Shown: positions 22,841-31,600 of the stretch, one piece after another
Position numbering within the stretch: the stretch's first letter is position 1
Layout: every line of letters starts with the position of its first letter
DNA from: GCA-2686265 sp036010965
GTDB taxonomy: Bacteria; Planctomycetota; UBA1135; GCA-002686595
NCBI GenBank assembly: GCA_036010965.1
Contig: DASCMO010000172.1
Location: forward strand, 1 to 36,332
Length of the DNA: 36,332 bases
Reading direction: 5' to 3'
Made by a program: the position numbers and the translations under genes
The notes under the pieces: model-generated
What the model was told of the DNA's origin: nothing
Database searches by the model: none
The model's input: the letters and a program-made list of their open reading frames with translations, nothing else

Positions 22841-23884
22841 ATGACTCACCCGTCTCTTATCGAACGCATCACCCGTTCCCTGGCCTACATGCTCCGCCAC
22901 CGGCCGGACGAGTTCGATCTCGAACTCGACCGCCACGGCTACGGCGATCTCTCGGAGGTGGTCCAGGCCCTCAACGAGCGGATTGGGGAGCCGATCGAGG
23001 AGGAGGATGTCGTCGAGGCCATCGCCGCCGGTCAGCGCGTCCGCTACGAGGTGGTGGACGAGCGCGTTCGGGCTCTCTACGGGCACTCGATCGACGTCGA
23101 TCCGGGCGAGCCCTGCAAGCCGCCGGAGCGGCTCTACATCGGTGTCAGCGAGCGCGACGGCGAGCGCGCGAGCCGCAGTGGCCTGGCCGGCGGCAGGCGC
23201 AACTTCCTACACCTGGCCCTGACCGAGGAGGACGCGGTCGAGACTGGGCGCCGCGCGGGCCGAAACTACGTCACGATCACCGTCCACGCCATCGACGCCT
23301 GGGAACAGGACGTGAACTTCTACGATCGCCGCTCGCTGTTCCTTTCAGACCCCATCCCGACCGACTGCCTCGAGGTCGGTGAGGTGCACGACGACGGCCA
23401 GGACCCGCCGGAGCGCGGCGGCCGTCGCCCGCGCTCGGACCGCGATCGTGGTCGTGGGAGGGATCGAGACCGTGGTCGGCGAGGCGACCGCGACCGCCCG
23501 CGTGAGGACCGTCCGCGCGAGGAGCGCGCGCGTGAGGACCGCCCGCGCGAGGACCGCCCGCGCGAGGAGCGCCCGCGTGAGGAGCGCCGCCCGAGCAGCC
23601 AGTGGGCCGACGAGCCCGAGGACCGCCGTCCGAGGCGCGAGGCCTCCGAGCCGGTCTCCACACCTGAGGTGGCGCCTGCCGCGGAGGCGGTGTCTGCAGC
23701 ACCCGCGCCTTCGGGCGGATTTGGCGAGGGGATCTTCAAGCCCGCCGTACCCGAATCCAGCACGGAGCCGGTGACAGCGGCGGCTCCTGAGCCCGAGCCC
23801 GTGCGAGAGCCCGTGCGAGAGCCCGAGCCCGAGCCCGAGCCCGCTCCCGATTCGAGCGCCGGTTCCTTCGGCGCAGGTCTGTAG
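22841..23884 (+). CDS. kptA: RNA 2'-phosphotransferase (KptA/Tpt1) with disordered Arg/Glu-repeat tail
   Basis: A 347-residue protein. Residues 1-180 are a Tpt1/KptA domain, which removes a 2'-phosphate from RNA by NAD+-dependent ADP-ribosyl transfer. It shows RSLAYMLRHRP with Arg19-His20, a winged-helix stretch LDRHGYGDLSEVVQAL, QRVRYEV with Arg68, GGRRNFLHLAL with Arg119/120 (together the RHRR set), GRRAGRNYVTITVHA and FYDRRSLFLSDPIPTDCLEV. The usual LYHGT reads LYIGV, so one NAD-site His is missing. Residues 190-347 form a low-complexity tail: six copies of (D/E)RxRE, then Pro/Ala/Glu segments ending in EPEPVREPVREPEPEPEP. Tpt1 homologues normally end near residue 180-200. The ATG at 22841 fits the family N-terminus; the open frame upstream (22724) does not. 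Cotranscription with the Kdo-kinase-like gene 22 nt downstream is likely. Confidence 0.85.
   Translation: MTHPSLIERITRSLAYMLRHRPDEFDLELDRHGYGDLSEVVQALNERIGEPIEEEDVVEAIAAGQRVRYEVVDERVRALYGHSIDVDPGEPCKPPERLYIGVSERDGERASRSGLAGGRRNFLHLALTEEDAVETGRRAGRNYVTITVHAIDAWEQDVNFYDRRSLFLSDPIPTDCLEVGEVHDDGQDPPERGGRRPRSDRDRGRGRDRDRGRRGDRDRPREDRPREERAREDRPREDRPREERPREERRPSSQWADEPEDRRPRREASEPVSTPEVAPAAEAVSAAPAPSGGFGEGIFKPAVPESSTEPVTAAAPEPEPVREPVREPEPEPEPAPDSSAGSFGAGL
23492..23581 (+). repeat. Six 15-bp tandem repeats inside kptA
   Basis: Six copies of gaN-cgY-Scg-cgY-gag, in frame, encoding (D/E)R(P/A)RE. Sequence divergence between copies is mostly at synonymous third positions, suggesting selection on the charged peptide. 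Copy number may vary by slippage. Confidence 0.9.
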
Positions 23885-23906
23885 GGCGCGTAGAGGGGAG
23901 GACAGC

Positions 23907-24854
23907 GTGTCCACCCTTCCGATCCTGGACGAGTTGCCCTCGGGCTTCTTCGTCGAGGAGAGTCCGCGCGGCGTGCTCGCGCTGCACACCGACGTCGCGC
24001 GCGAGTTGCACGCGGCCGGGTACGGGCCGGAGCACGACGGGGACCTGCGCCAGAGCGATCTGGAGGGCCGCCGCCCTCTGTACTCCCTCGGCGGGGCGGA
24101 GGCCGAGCTCGTCTTGCGCCGTTTCAGCCACGGCGGTCTCCTGCGCTGGCTGACCGGGGCGCGCTACCTCGACCCCGAGCGTCCTTTCCGGGAGCTGATG
24201 CTGGTGGATTCCCTCCTGCGCGCGGGCGTGCGCACGCCGCAGGTTGTCGCCGGTCGCGCACGCATGGCGCGCCCCTTCGGCTGGACCCTGGACGTCGTCA
24301 GTCGTCGCGTTCCCGATTCGGTCGATCTCGGCTTCGTCCTGGGGATGGTGCGCCGCGGCGAGCTGTCGGGGGAGCGCCTGCACCGGCTGGTGGAGGCGAC
24401 CGGCGAGCTGGTCCAGAAACTGCACCGCCATGCCTGCCAGCACGCGGACCTGACGCCTCCCAACATCCTGCTCGAGCGCGCTTTCATCGACGGCACGGCT
24501 CAGCGCCCTGCCCTGTGGATCCTCGATCTGGACCGCTCAGTGCTCCGTCGTCACCTCGATCGTCCTCGGCGCACCGAGAACCTGCGCCGGCTCTTTCGTT
24601 ACGTCGGCCGCCGTGACAGGACCTCCGGCGCTTCCCTCTCGCGCACCGACTTCGCCCGCTTCCTGCGCGCCTATGCCGGAGAGGGCGAGGACTGGAAGTC
24701 GATCTGGCGCGTCGTGCTCGCCGCCCACGGCCGCTGGCGCGTCTTCCACGCCCTGGGCTGGTTCCTCGAGCGCCTCTTCGGCCGCCGCCGCGACCCCCGT
24801 GACGGTCTGATCCCGCGTCCTGATCCCGACTCGGACGCCGCGCCCCGCGGCTGA
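23907..24854 (+). CDS. Kdo kinase (KdkA/WaaP-family)-like lipopolysaccharide kinase
   Basis: A 315-residue small-kinase-fold protein related to 3-deoxy-D-manno-octulosonic acid kinase, which phosphorylates the inner core sugar of LPS on the cytoplasmic side. Visible: LVLRRFSHGGLLRWLTGARYL (about 68-88), which resembles the nucleotide loop region of KdkA; a conserved RPFRELMLVDSLLRAGVRTP helix; the catalytic loop HADLTPPNILL with Asp181 and Asn186; and the metal-binding DLDRS (about 207-211). The start is GTG at 23907, placed by a strong AGGGGAGGA site (23894-23902). It follows kptA by 22 nt. If it acts on LPS, the organism makes a Kdo-containing outer membrane, in keeping with the porin at 26064-27344. 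Confidence 0.82.
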   Translation: MSTLPILDELPSGFFVEESPRGVLALHTDVARELHAAGYGPEHDGDLRQSDLEGRRPLYSLGGAEAELVLRRFSHGGLLRWLTGARYLDPERPFRELMLVDSLLRAGVRTPQVVAGRARMARPFGWTLDVVSRRVPDSVDLGFVLGMVRRGELSGERLHRLVEATGELVQKLHRHACQHADLTPPNILLERAFIDGTAQRPALWILDLDRSVLRRHLDRPRRTENLRRLFRYVGRRDRTSGASLSRTDFARFLRAYAGEGEDWKSIWRVVLAAHGRWRVFHALGWFLERLFGRRRDPRDGLIPRPDPDSDAAPRG

Positions 24855-24940
24855 TCTCCGCCCTGGACCGAGGGTCGGCGAGGTCCCGCGGCGCCCCCGC
24901 GAGCCCTCCAGTCGGTTCCGAGCCGTCAGGGTTCGTGCTA

Positions 24941-24977
24941 GCGAGGATTCCCTCGCAAGGAACAAGGCCCGGTTCCT
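24941..24977. terminator. Two tandem hairpins between convergent genes
   Basis: GCGAGG-ATTC-CCTCGC (24941-24956) is followed directly by AGGAAC, an 8-nt loop and GTTCCT (24958-24977). They lie in the 126-nt gap where the Kdo-kinase-like gene and the minus-strand flavin operon converge, so they probably end transcription from both sides. No T-run follows, so efficiency without Rho is uncertain. Confidence 0.5.
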
Positions 24978-24980
24978 GCC

Positions 24981-25397
24981 CTAACCCCTGCGCAAGAACT
25001 GGTGGCCGAGGTAGAGCGGCAGCCAGACGATGGAGCTGACGAGGTGCACGACGAGCCAGGTCGTGCGCCAGAATTCTTCCACCGATACCTGGAGCAGGTA
25101 GCCCGAGGCGATCATGGGGCCGAGGGCGGCGGCCATGAGCAGGCCCGTGCGGCGGCGAGGCCGGAAGCGCGAGCGGAAGCGGGCCCAGACATGGCCGTTC
25201 CAGACCAGGGCGCAGGCGAAGACCAGGGCCGGAGCGAGGACGATGTGCAGGGAACGCAGGAGCGGCTCGGCGGGGTGGTTGACGAGGGAGAAGGGGTCGT
25301 CCGACTCGGCGAAGTAGCGCATCCAGCCGTAGACCAGGCCTGTGCCCCCGACCAGAGCGCTGGAGACATGCAGGCTCCACGCCTCGCCGCGCGTCAC
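24981..25397 (-). CDS. Four-helix His-rich membrane protein (cytochrome b-like, electron-transfer partner)
   Basis: A 138-residue protein with four hydrophobic helices and His at positions 10, 41, 51, 69, 118 and 132. His10, His51, His118 and His132 lie within or at the ends of the helices, as in small di-haem membrane cytochromes. I infer a membrane electron carrier, possibly of the DUF4405 or cytochrome b561 kind; this was not confirmed by any search. The GTG start at 25397 overlaps the TGA of the FMN-binding gene (GTGA), so translation is coupled. A frame open further upstream (to 25631) overlaps that gene and has no coding character. It is the last gene of the operon that starts with apbE. 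Confidence 0.65.
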   Translation of the reverse strand: MTRGEAWSLHVSSALVGGTGLVYGWMRYFAESDDPFSLVNHPAEPLLRSLHIVLAPALVFACALVWNGHVWARFRSRFRPRRRTGLLMAAALGPMIASGYLLQVSVEEFWRTTWLVVHLVSSIVWLPLYLGHQFLRRG

Positions 25398-26041
25398 CTG
25401 CGGCCCTCGGCCGGCGCGGGAAGGGGCGGACTCGCGGCGGCGTTCGTTCTGCTGCGCTCCGCCTTCTTCTTCTCTTTCGCGATCTCGCTCCGGACGCGGT
25501 GCGTCGCCAGCAAGCGGCGCGCGGCCGCGGTCGTGGCGCGCGCCGTCAGGGTGGCGCCGGTCACGCCCTTGATGCCGCGCTTGAGCTCCAGCTCGTCGTC
25601 GAGGCCGCGCCCGGCGAACTGGCCGTACCACGCGCCGCGTGGCAGGTAGTCGATCGGCTCGCCGAAGGCCAGCACCTCGATGCGCCGGATGCGTGAGCCG
25701 GGGTCCACGACGATCATCAACACCTCGCGCTGAGTGCGCACCTTGTGGGTGTCGAAATAGGCTGTGCCGACCAGCTCGCCCTTGCGTCGCGCCTCGTAGG
25801 CGAAGACCACGCTCCTGTCGAAGGGGACCTTCGCGAGGCCCGCGACGCGCCTGGTCTGCGCTTTCGTCAGGTAGGTCGTGACGCGTTTGTGCTCGCAGTC
25901 GGGGAAGGCCAACTCCAAGGCCTCCACGCGGGTGAGGAAGACCTTCGGCGTGCTCCCGGCCGGGGGCGGCGCGGGTGCGGCGGGCGCGACGGCGCTCGCC
26001 AGGAGCAGTACGGCGGTGAAGGATGCGAGGAGGCGTTGCAT
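25394..26041 (-). CDS. Exported FMN-binding-domain protein with covalent-flavin motif
   Basis: A 215-residue protein. Residues 1-21 are a signal peptide, followed by a Pro/Ala linker. The FMN-binding domain (about 75-175) shows YEARRKGELVGTAYFDT, VLMIVVDPGSRIRRIEVLAFGEPIDYL and KGVTGATLTARAT. Thr164 of the GAT triplet is the expected acceptor for FMN attached through phosphate by ApbE, whose gene is two genes upstream in the same operon. The C-terminal 40 residues are Lys/Arg/Glu-rich. By analogy with NqrC/RnfG/NosR-type domains, it should shuttle electrons outside the cytoplasm. The Asp often found before SGAT is Lys or Gly here. Confidence 0.85.
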   Translation of the reverse strand: MQRLLASFTAVLLLASAVAPAAPAPPPAGSTPKVFLTRVEALELAFPDCEHKRVTTYLTKAQTRRVAGLAKVPFDRSVVFAYEARRKGELVGTAYFDTHKVRTQREVLMIVVDPGSRIRRIEVLAFGEPIDYLPRGAWYGQFAGRGLDDELELKRGIKGVTGATLTARATTAAARRLLATHRVRSEIAKEKKKAERSRTNAAASPPLPAPAEGRR

Positions 26042-26063
26042 GGAGTCGGCCGAGAGCGGGCGC

Positions 26064-27344
26064 CTAGAAGACGTAGCCCATGGAGAGGCTGGTGCGGTCG
26101 TCGCCCTCGTCGTAGTCGGCGAAGGTCAGCTTGAAGACGATGTTGTCGATCGGCTTGTAGTCGATGCCGATCGTCGTGATGCGCTCGTCGGTGGACGGGT
26201 CCGTTCCGAACCCGGTGGGGACCTGCGCCTGGGTGTCGATCGTCTCCAGGCGCACGAAGGGCGTCAGGGAGGCGCGGCTGTCGGGAGCGAGGTGGCGCAT
26301 CACGTCGTAGCCCAGCTGCACGTAGCCGCCCTCGAGGCGCTCGCCGACCGAATCGGTCAGGGGATCGAAGTCACCGTCCTCGGCCAGGCCCGCGTTCAAC
26401 TGCGCCACGTCATCGACCTCCGCCCGTGCGTAGAGGGCGCGCAGCTCGAAGCCCTTCCACTCGTAGATGCCGTGCACCTCGGCGATCGTGGTTCCCACCT
26501 CGCCGTCGAACTGCTCCTGGCCCGAGTCGCCCACGTACAGCGAGCCGCCGAGCACCAGCCCCGGCGTCTCCACGTAATCGATGCGCGCCACCACCGCCAG
26601 GTCCTCGGCCAGGGCCTTGCTGCCCTTCTGGCGGCCGCCGCGCAGGCCGCCGGCGGAGAAGCCCGAGGCGTCGAGGCCGTTGACGAGATACGCCCGGTAG
26701 TCGAAGGGACCGACCTCGCCGAAGACGCCGACGCCGTTCTCGCGCCAGGTCGAGGGCAGGATGCGTCGCTCGGTCTCGGGGCGGTGGGCTCCGGAGAAGG
26801 TCACGGGCTCGTGGATCTCGTTCACGATTCCCATGGGCATCAGCATCAAGCCCGTGCGCAGGTTGAAGCCCGGGGAGCGGAGATGGTCGAGGGTGGCGAA
26901 CTCGATCGAGGCCGAGCCCGACTTGCCGGTCGAGGCGTGCTCGAACTCGATCTCCGAGTTGAAGACCCAGTGCTCATCAAACTTGTAGCCGACGTAGAGG
27001 ATCGCCCGCAGGAAGTCGGCCTTGTCCGTGCCGTTGGAGTTCTGGTCGAAGACCGCCTCGCCGTAGCCAGCGACCGAGAGGCCCTCGTCGACGCGGAAGA
27101 CGCCGCTCGCTCCGGGGGCGAGGCCCAGGCCGCGCGGGAGGTCCTCGTCGGCGACGGGAACCTCGCCGAACTGCAGGCGCTCGAGCTCCTCGGCCAGGGC
27201 GTCGACGCGTCGGCTGAGCTCGGCGTTCTGCCTGCTTAGAACCTCGAGGGAAACCGCGCCGTCCTGGGCGGTGGCGGACGGTGCGAAGAGGGCCACGGTG
27301 AGCAGGGTGGCGGGCAGGAACGGGAGTGTGCGGAAGGGGATCAT
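26064..27344 (-). CDS. Outer-membrane porin with N-terminal coiled coil
   Basis: A 426-residue protein. The signal peptide ends near residue 26 (SATA-Q), then comes a short coiled coil (SRQNAELSRRVDALAEELERLQ, about 35-57). The rest shows alternating polar/hydrophobic strands with many aromatic residues (YGEAVFDQ, ILYVGYKFDEHWVFNSEIEFEH, FNLRTGLMLMPMGIVNE, LGGSLYVGD, YVQLGYDVM). It ends in SLSMGYVF, a terminal Phe of the kind recognised by the barrel assembly machinery. It resembles phosphate-selective OprP/O-type porins and planctomycete porins with a coiled coil; the solute is unknown. The ATG at 27344 overlaps the apbE stop (ATGA). The open frame running further upstream to 28109 is an antisense-like reading through apbE and is not part of it. 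Confidence 0.85.
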   Translation of the reverse strand: MIPFRTLPFLPATLLTVALFAPSATAQDGAVSLEVLSRQNAELSRRVDALAEELERLQFGEVPVADEDLPRGLGLAPGASGVFRVDEGLSVAGYGEAVFDQNSNGTDKADFLRAILYVGYKFDEHWVFNSEIEFEHASTGKSGSASIEFATLDHLRSPGFNLRTGLMLMPMGIVNEIHEPVTFSGAHRPETERRILPSTWRENGVGVFGEVGPFDYRAYLVNGLDASGFSAGGLRGGRQKGSKALAEDLAVVARIDYVETPGLVLGGSLYVGDSGQEQFDGEVGTTIAEVHGIYEWKGFELRALYARAEVDDVAQLNAGLAEDGDFDPLTDSVGERLEGGYVQLGYDVMRHLAPDSRASLTPFVRLETIDTQAQVPTGFGTDPSTDERITTIGIDYKPIDNIVFKLTFADYDEGDDRTSLSMGYVF

Positions 27345-28516
27345 CTCTGGCGGGGAGAGTTGGGTTGGGGCTGAGGGGTTCGCGGAGATCGCGAGGGAGT
27401 CGTCGTGACGATCTCGAGGGTTACGGTGTCGATCAGGGGGCGCAGGCGGCCGTCGAGGCCGGCGGAGGCCCGGGCGCGCAGGCCGTGGGGCGTGGGCTCG
27501 AGCACGAGCACGTCCACGCCGTCGTGCGCGAGGGCGAAGGCCAGGGCGGCCTCGGGGCCAAGGACGAAGAGGCCGGTCGAGAGGCAGTCGGCGGCGGTCG
27601 CGTCGGTGGCGATGACCGTCAGGCTGCCGAAGTCCGGCGCCGGCCGGCCCGTGCGCGGGTCGAGCAGGTGTCCGACCGGCTCGCCATCCACCCGCAAGCC
27701 GCGCTCGCTGTTTGCGCTGGTCGCGACCGAGCCGCTGCTGAGAAGCAACTCGAAGGCCGGTCGGTCGCGGTCGCGTGGGTCGGCCACCGCCAGGGGGACC
27801 GGCTCGCTCCAGGCATGCAGGGCGATCTGGCCGCCGAGGTCCAGGAGCACGTCGCGCACGTCGCACCCTTCGAGGGTGGCGAGCGCCGCGTCCAGGCCGA
27901 CGCCCTTGCCGAAGGCGCCTTCCTCGATGCGCAGTCCCGCGCGCAGGATCGTCGCCCGCCGGCCCTCGAGCTGCAGGCCCGTCAGGCCCGCGACGGCCAG
28001 GGCGTCGCGAAGCGCGGCGGGGGAGGGGGCGCGGCCGGCGCCGCGCAGGTCCCAGGCCTCCACCAGGGAGCCGACGCCCGGGTCGAAGGCGCCGTCGGTG
28101 GCTCGCCACCAGTGCAGGGCACCGGCGAGGTCGGCGGCCAGGGCGGGAGTCAGCTCGTGGACGAGGCCGGGCGCGGCGGCGTTCAGGCGGGCGAGCTCGG
28201 AGTCCGCGGTCCAGGTCGAGAGCCGCCGCTCTGCGGCCTCGATGGCGCGCAGGGCGGCCTCGCTGGCCCGCAAGCCGCTCATGCGCTCGCCCGCCAGCAG
28301 GACTATCTCCAGGGTCGTGCCCATCACGGCCACCCGACGCTCGATCTCGATCTCGATCTCGATCAGGCCGCGGTCATCAGTGGCCTTCGCGCCGGCGGCC
28401 GCTCGCGCGCTCAGGCGTGCGGGTTCGGCTGGACAGCCCGCCGGCCCGGAGTTCGCGGTACAGGCGAAGATCAGGGCGAGGGGGGCGAGTAGGGGGGTGA
28501 ATAGGGGAGCGACCAC
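27341..28516 (-). CDS. apbE: FAD:protein FMN transferase (ApbE), predicted lipoprotein
   Basis: A 391-residue enzyme that attaches FMN from FAD to Thr of exported FMN-binding proteins. ApbE signatures: VAVMGTTLEIVL (about 62-73), LSTWTADSELARLN, FDPGVGSLVEAWDLRG, FGKGVGLDAA, DLGGQIALHAW, GSVATSANSERG-HLLDPRTGRPA, and the metal-binding TDATAADCLSTGLFVLG. The N-terminus ends a hydrophobic stretch with LIFAC, so it is probably a lipoprotein facing the periplasm. The start is GTG at 28516. A hexanucleotide array encodes an Ile/Glu run before the catalytic domain. It is the first gene of the operon; its obvious client is the FMN-binding protein at 25394-26041. Confidence 0.92.
   Translation of the reverse strand: MVAPLFTPLLAPLALIFACTANSGPAGCPAEPARLSARAAAGAKATDDRGLIEIEIEIERRVAVMGTTLEIVLLAGERMSGLRASEAALRAIEAAERRLSTWTADSELARLNAAAPGLVHELTPALAADLAGALHWWRATDGAFDPGVGSLVEAWDLRGAGRAPSPAALRDALAVAGLTGLQLEGRRATILRAGLRIEEGAFGKGVGLDAALATLEGCDVRDVLLDLGGQIALHAWSEPVPLAVADPRDRDRPAFELLLSSGSVATSANSERGLRVDGEPVGHLLDPRTGRPAPDFGSLTVIATDATAADCLSTGLFVLGPEAALAFALAHDGVDVLVLEPTPHGLRARASAGLDGRLRPLIDTVTLEIVTTTPSRSPRTPQPQPNSPRQR
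28341..28364 (-). repeat. Hexanucleotide tandem repeat inside apbE
   Basis: Four uninterrupted copies of TCGATC (plus-strand reading), encoding the alternating Ile-Glu run between the lipoprotein leader and the ApbE domain. Changes in copy number would stay in frame. Confidence 0.9.
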
Positions 28517-28553
28517 GGTTCGGGGGAGGGCAGGACCTGCTGTGCCAACCCGA

Positions 28554-28583
28554 ACTGTAAATGAGACTGCGTCTCAATATCAA
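28554..28583 (-). promoter_or_regulatory. apbE operon promoter with palindromic (Fur-like) operator
   Basis: On the minus strand, TTGATA (28583-28578) and TACAGT (28559-28554) are spaced 18 nt apart, a plausible -35/-10 pair about 40 nt before the GTG of apbE. The spacer holds a perfect palindrome, TGAGACTGCGTCTCA (28562-28576). It keeps 9 of the 14 defined positions of the Fur 7-1-7 core TGATAATnATTATCA, including both TGA/TCA ends. An operator between -35 and -10 is the usual place for a repressor. Which regulator binds is inferred, not shown. Confidence 0.55.
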
Positions 28584-28600
28584 GGTCTGTCCTGGCTTTT

Positions 28601-31600
28601 TTAGCCCCCCAATCCCGGCCCTGGCATGCGCGGTTGGAGCGGCCCCTCCCAGGAGAGGGCGGCGTCGATCATGCGCTGGTTCATCAGGCGCCGCCTGCGC
28701 CGGAGGAGGGGCGACTCGATCTGCTCGCTGTGGCGGCGCAGGTGCCGCTTCAACTCGTTCACCAGGGATTGGGCTTCCTTCTCGCGGCCGTCCTCTCGCA
28801 AGAGGCAAGCGTGGGTCCCGACGATCAGGGCGCGGTCCGCCGCCTCGGCCCCGAAGCGTTCGAGGAGTTCCATGGCCCGTGCACATCTCGTGCGCGCGGC
28901 GGCCGCGTCGCCGTCGAGGTGGTCCTTGCGCGCCAGCACCGCCAGGCCCACGGCTTCCAGGCGCTGGAGCGACAGGTCGCGCGCGAGATCCAGAGCTCGC
29001 GTGAGGGCGACGCGCCCGCCCTCGCCCTCGTGTGCGTGCTCGCGCTCGAGCAGAAGCATGGCGAGGAAGACGGCGGCGATCGCCTCCGAGCGGGGGTCCT
29101 CGATCTCCGCCGCCAGACCGACCGCCTCGCGCAGGCGCGCCTCGGCTTCCTCGCCGGCGCCGACGTCGAGCAGCAGTCCGCCGACGCGCGCCATCGCCTC
29201 CGCTTCGAGGCGCCGCTCGCCCGCCCCGCGGGCCTGGCGCAGGGCGCGCTGGGCCGAGGCCAGGGCACGCCGAGGCCTTCCGCCGGAGCGGTAGGCGCGC
29301 GAGCGCAGGAGGTTGGCCGCTGCGTGGACGTCCGCGACGCCGACCTTGCCGCTGCGACGAGCGAGGCGCACGGCGCGGTCCGCTCGCCGCAAGGCGCTCT
29401 CGATTCGGTCGTCGAGGACGTCCATCACCGCCAGGGCGATCTGCGCCAGCGCGCGCGCCAGATCCTCTTCAGCCAGCTCGGCGGCGCGGCGCGCGAGGCG
29501 GCGCGCCTCGTCGAGCTCGCCCACCTGAGCCTGGACGAGGGCCAGGCGACGCAGGGCGTCCCCTTCGAGGACGGCGTTGTGCGCCAGAGCGAACCACTCC
29601 GCCGCGTTGAGCAGCATGGCCCGCGCGGCTCCAAGGCGCCCGGTGCTGGCGGCGAAGCGGGCGTGCAGGAGGTAGACCCGGCCGGCGCCCTCGGGATCCG
29701 TCCGCGGATCGAGGGGCAGGTCGGAGAGGCGGTCGAGCCAGAGGCGCTGCTCCGCGCGGAAACCGAGGCGATCCGCCGCGTCGGCGGCAGCCTCCAGCAG
29801 GCGGATTGCCAGGCGTGCGTATTCGGTGGTCGCAGGCAGGGCGTCGAGGGCTTCGAGGCTCCAGCGGCAGACCGTGTGGACGCGCTGGGGCTGGCCGCGA
29901 GCAAACAGGGGCGCTAGCAGGGGTTCGAGGACTTTCAGGAGCGCTCGCGAGCGCCCGGCGGCCCGCAGGTGGTGGGCTAGGGCGAAGCTCTCGGAGAGCG
30001 AGGGCTCCTCACCCGCGGCGGTGCCGAGGGCGTCGGCCACCTCCCCATGCAGGGTGCGCCGCAGGTCGGGCCCGAGGGCGCTGTAGATCCCCTCCGCGAG
30101 AGCCGGGCGCGCGAAGCGATAGCGATCGGCCGCGGCCGAGAGCCAGCCGTCGGCCACCAGGCGCAGCAGCACCTCGTCGAGTTCGGTCTCGTCGCTCCAG
30201 GCCTCGCGCAGGAAAGTGGGATCGATGCGTCCTCCGATCACCGCCAACCGTCGCAACCAGCGGCGCTCGGGCTCGGTGCGGCGCGCGAGGGCATCGCCGA
30301 CGAGGGCGCCCATCGAGCGCGGCAGGGGCAGGGCCTCGGGTCGGCCGCGCAACATCAATCCGTCGCCATCGGGGTGCTCGGACAGCTCGCCCTCGGCCTT
30401 CAGTTCGCGCAGGATCTCGACCACCTGGCCCGGGTTGCCGAGGCTGCGCTTGTGCAGCACGCGTGCCAGGCGAGCGCGCGGTACCGTCGGGTGGAAGAGG
30501 GCCTCGATCATGACCAGCAACTCGTCCTCGTCGAGGGGCTCGAGGTCGAGCGTCAGAGTGCGGCACGCCTCGGCTGCTTCGCGCTCCAGTCGGGCGCCGG
30601 CCTGCGGGCGCCGCCAGGGAGCGCCCGCACGCTCCCCGAAGACGAGCAACAGCGGCAGGTCGTCCACTTCTTGCGTGAGGCGTGTGAGGACGTCGAGGGT
30701 GGCGGCGCCCGCCCGACGCACGTCGTCCACGAAGACGATCAGGGGGACGCTTCGCGCCAGGGCCGCGAGCCAGGCAGCCAGGGCCACCGGGACCGAGGAG
30801 GGCGTCGCTTGCGCGGAAGCGGGGTCGAGGGCCTCCATCACGGCATCGACTTCCGAGGGCGGGAGCAGGCGCTCAAGGGTGGCGCGCTCGCGCTCGCCCG
30901 CGGCCGTGCGGGCAGGGAGGCGCAGGGTGCGGCGCAGGAGCAGCAGAATCGGCCGGCAGGGGCGCTCTCCTGCGCGGTCGGGACAGCGCGTGTAGAGGTA
31001 GAGCGGCGGCGCGTCGCTGCGGCGCACCTCGGCGGCGAAGTGGTCCATCAGGCGCGACTTGCCGGAGCCCGCCTCGCCCCGCAGCCACACGATGCCGCCG
31101 CTGTCTCCGTCGCCGCGCTCGCGTACAGCGCGCCACGACTCGTGCAGTCGCGCGAGGGGCTTGTCTCGGCCGACGAAGGGTGTGAAGCGGCCGCCCGCTC
31201 CCTCGCCGCGCCCGCCGCGGCGCGCCACCGCGCTCAGGTCGAGCTGCGTGCGCCACCACTCGCCGCGCTCCTCCTGACCCAGGCGGCGCGCGAGCTCGGC
31301 GAGGTCGGGACGGGCGCTCGGCTCGGCTTGCAGCCACTCCTCTAGCAGCAGGTCGAAAAAGGGCGTGAGGGTCGGGGCGCGCAGGGAGGGGCGTTGGAAG
31401 GCGGCAGCGGCCAGGAGCGCGGGCGATTCGTCGGCGGTGGTCCCGGGAGCCAGGAAGGGGTGCGTTCCCGTGGCGATCTCATACAGCAGCACGCCCAGGG
31501 AGAAGACCTCGCTGCGCTCGTCGGCGCGTGCGCCGCGGGCCTGTTCCGGGGAGAGGTAGGCGATCGTCCCCGGCCGCCGTGACGCGTCCGCGTCCTGCGC

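Noticed and set aside
23492..23581. CRISPR-like repeat array.
   Set aside because: The 15-bp units are adjacent without spacers and encode an in-frame peptide repeat in kptA.
27345..28109. Upstream extension of the porin frame through apbE.
   Set aside because: The extension is Arg/Pro-rich and antisense-like in character. The porin has a proper signal peptide at the ATG at 27344, overlapping the apbE stop.
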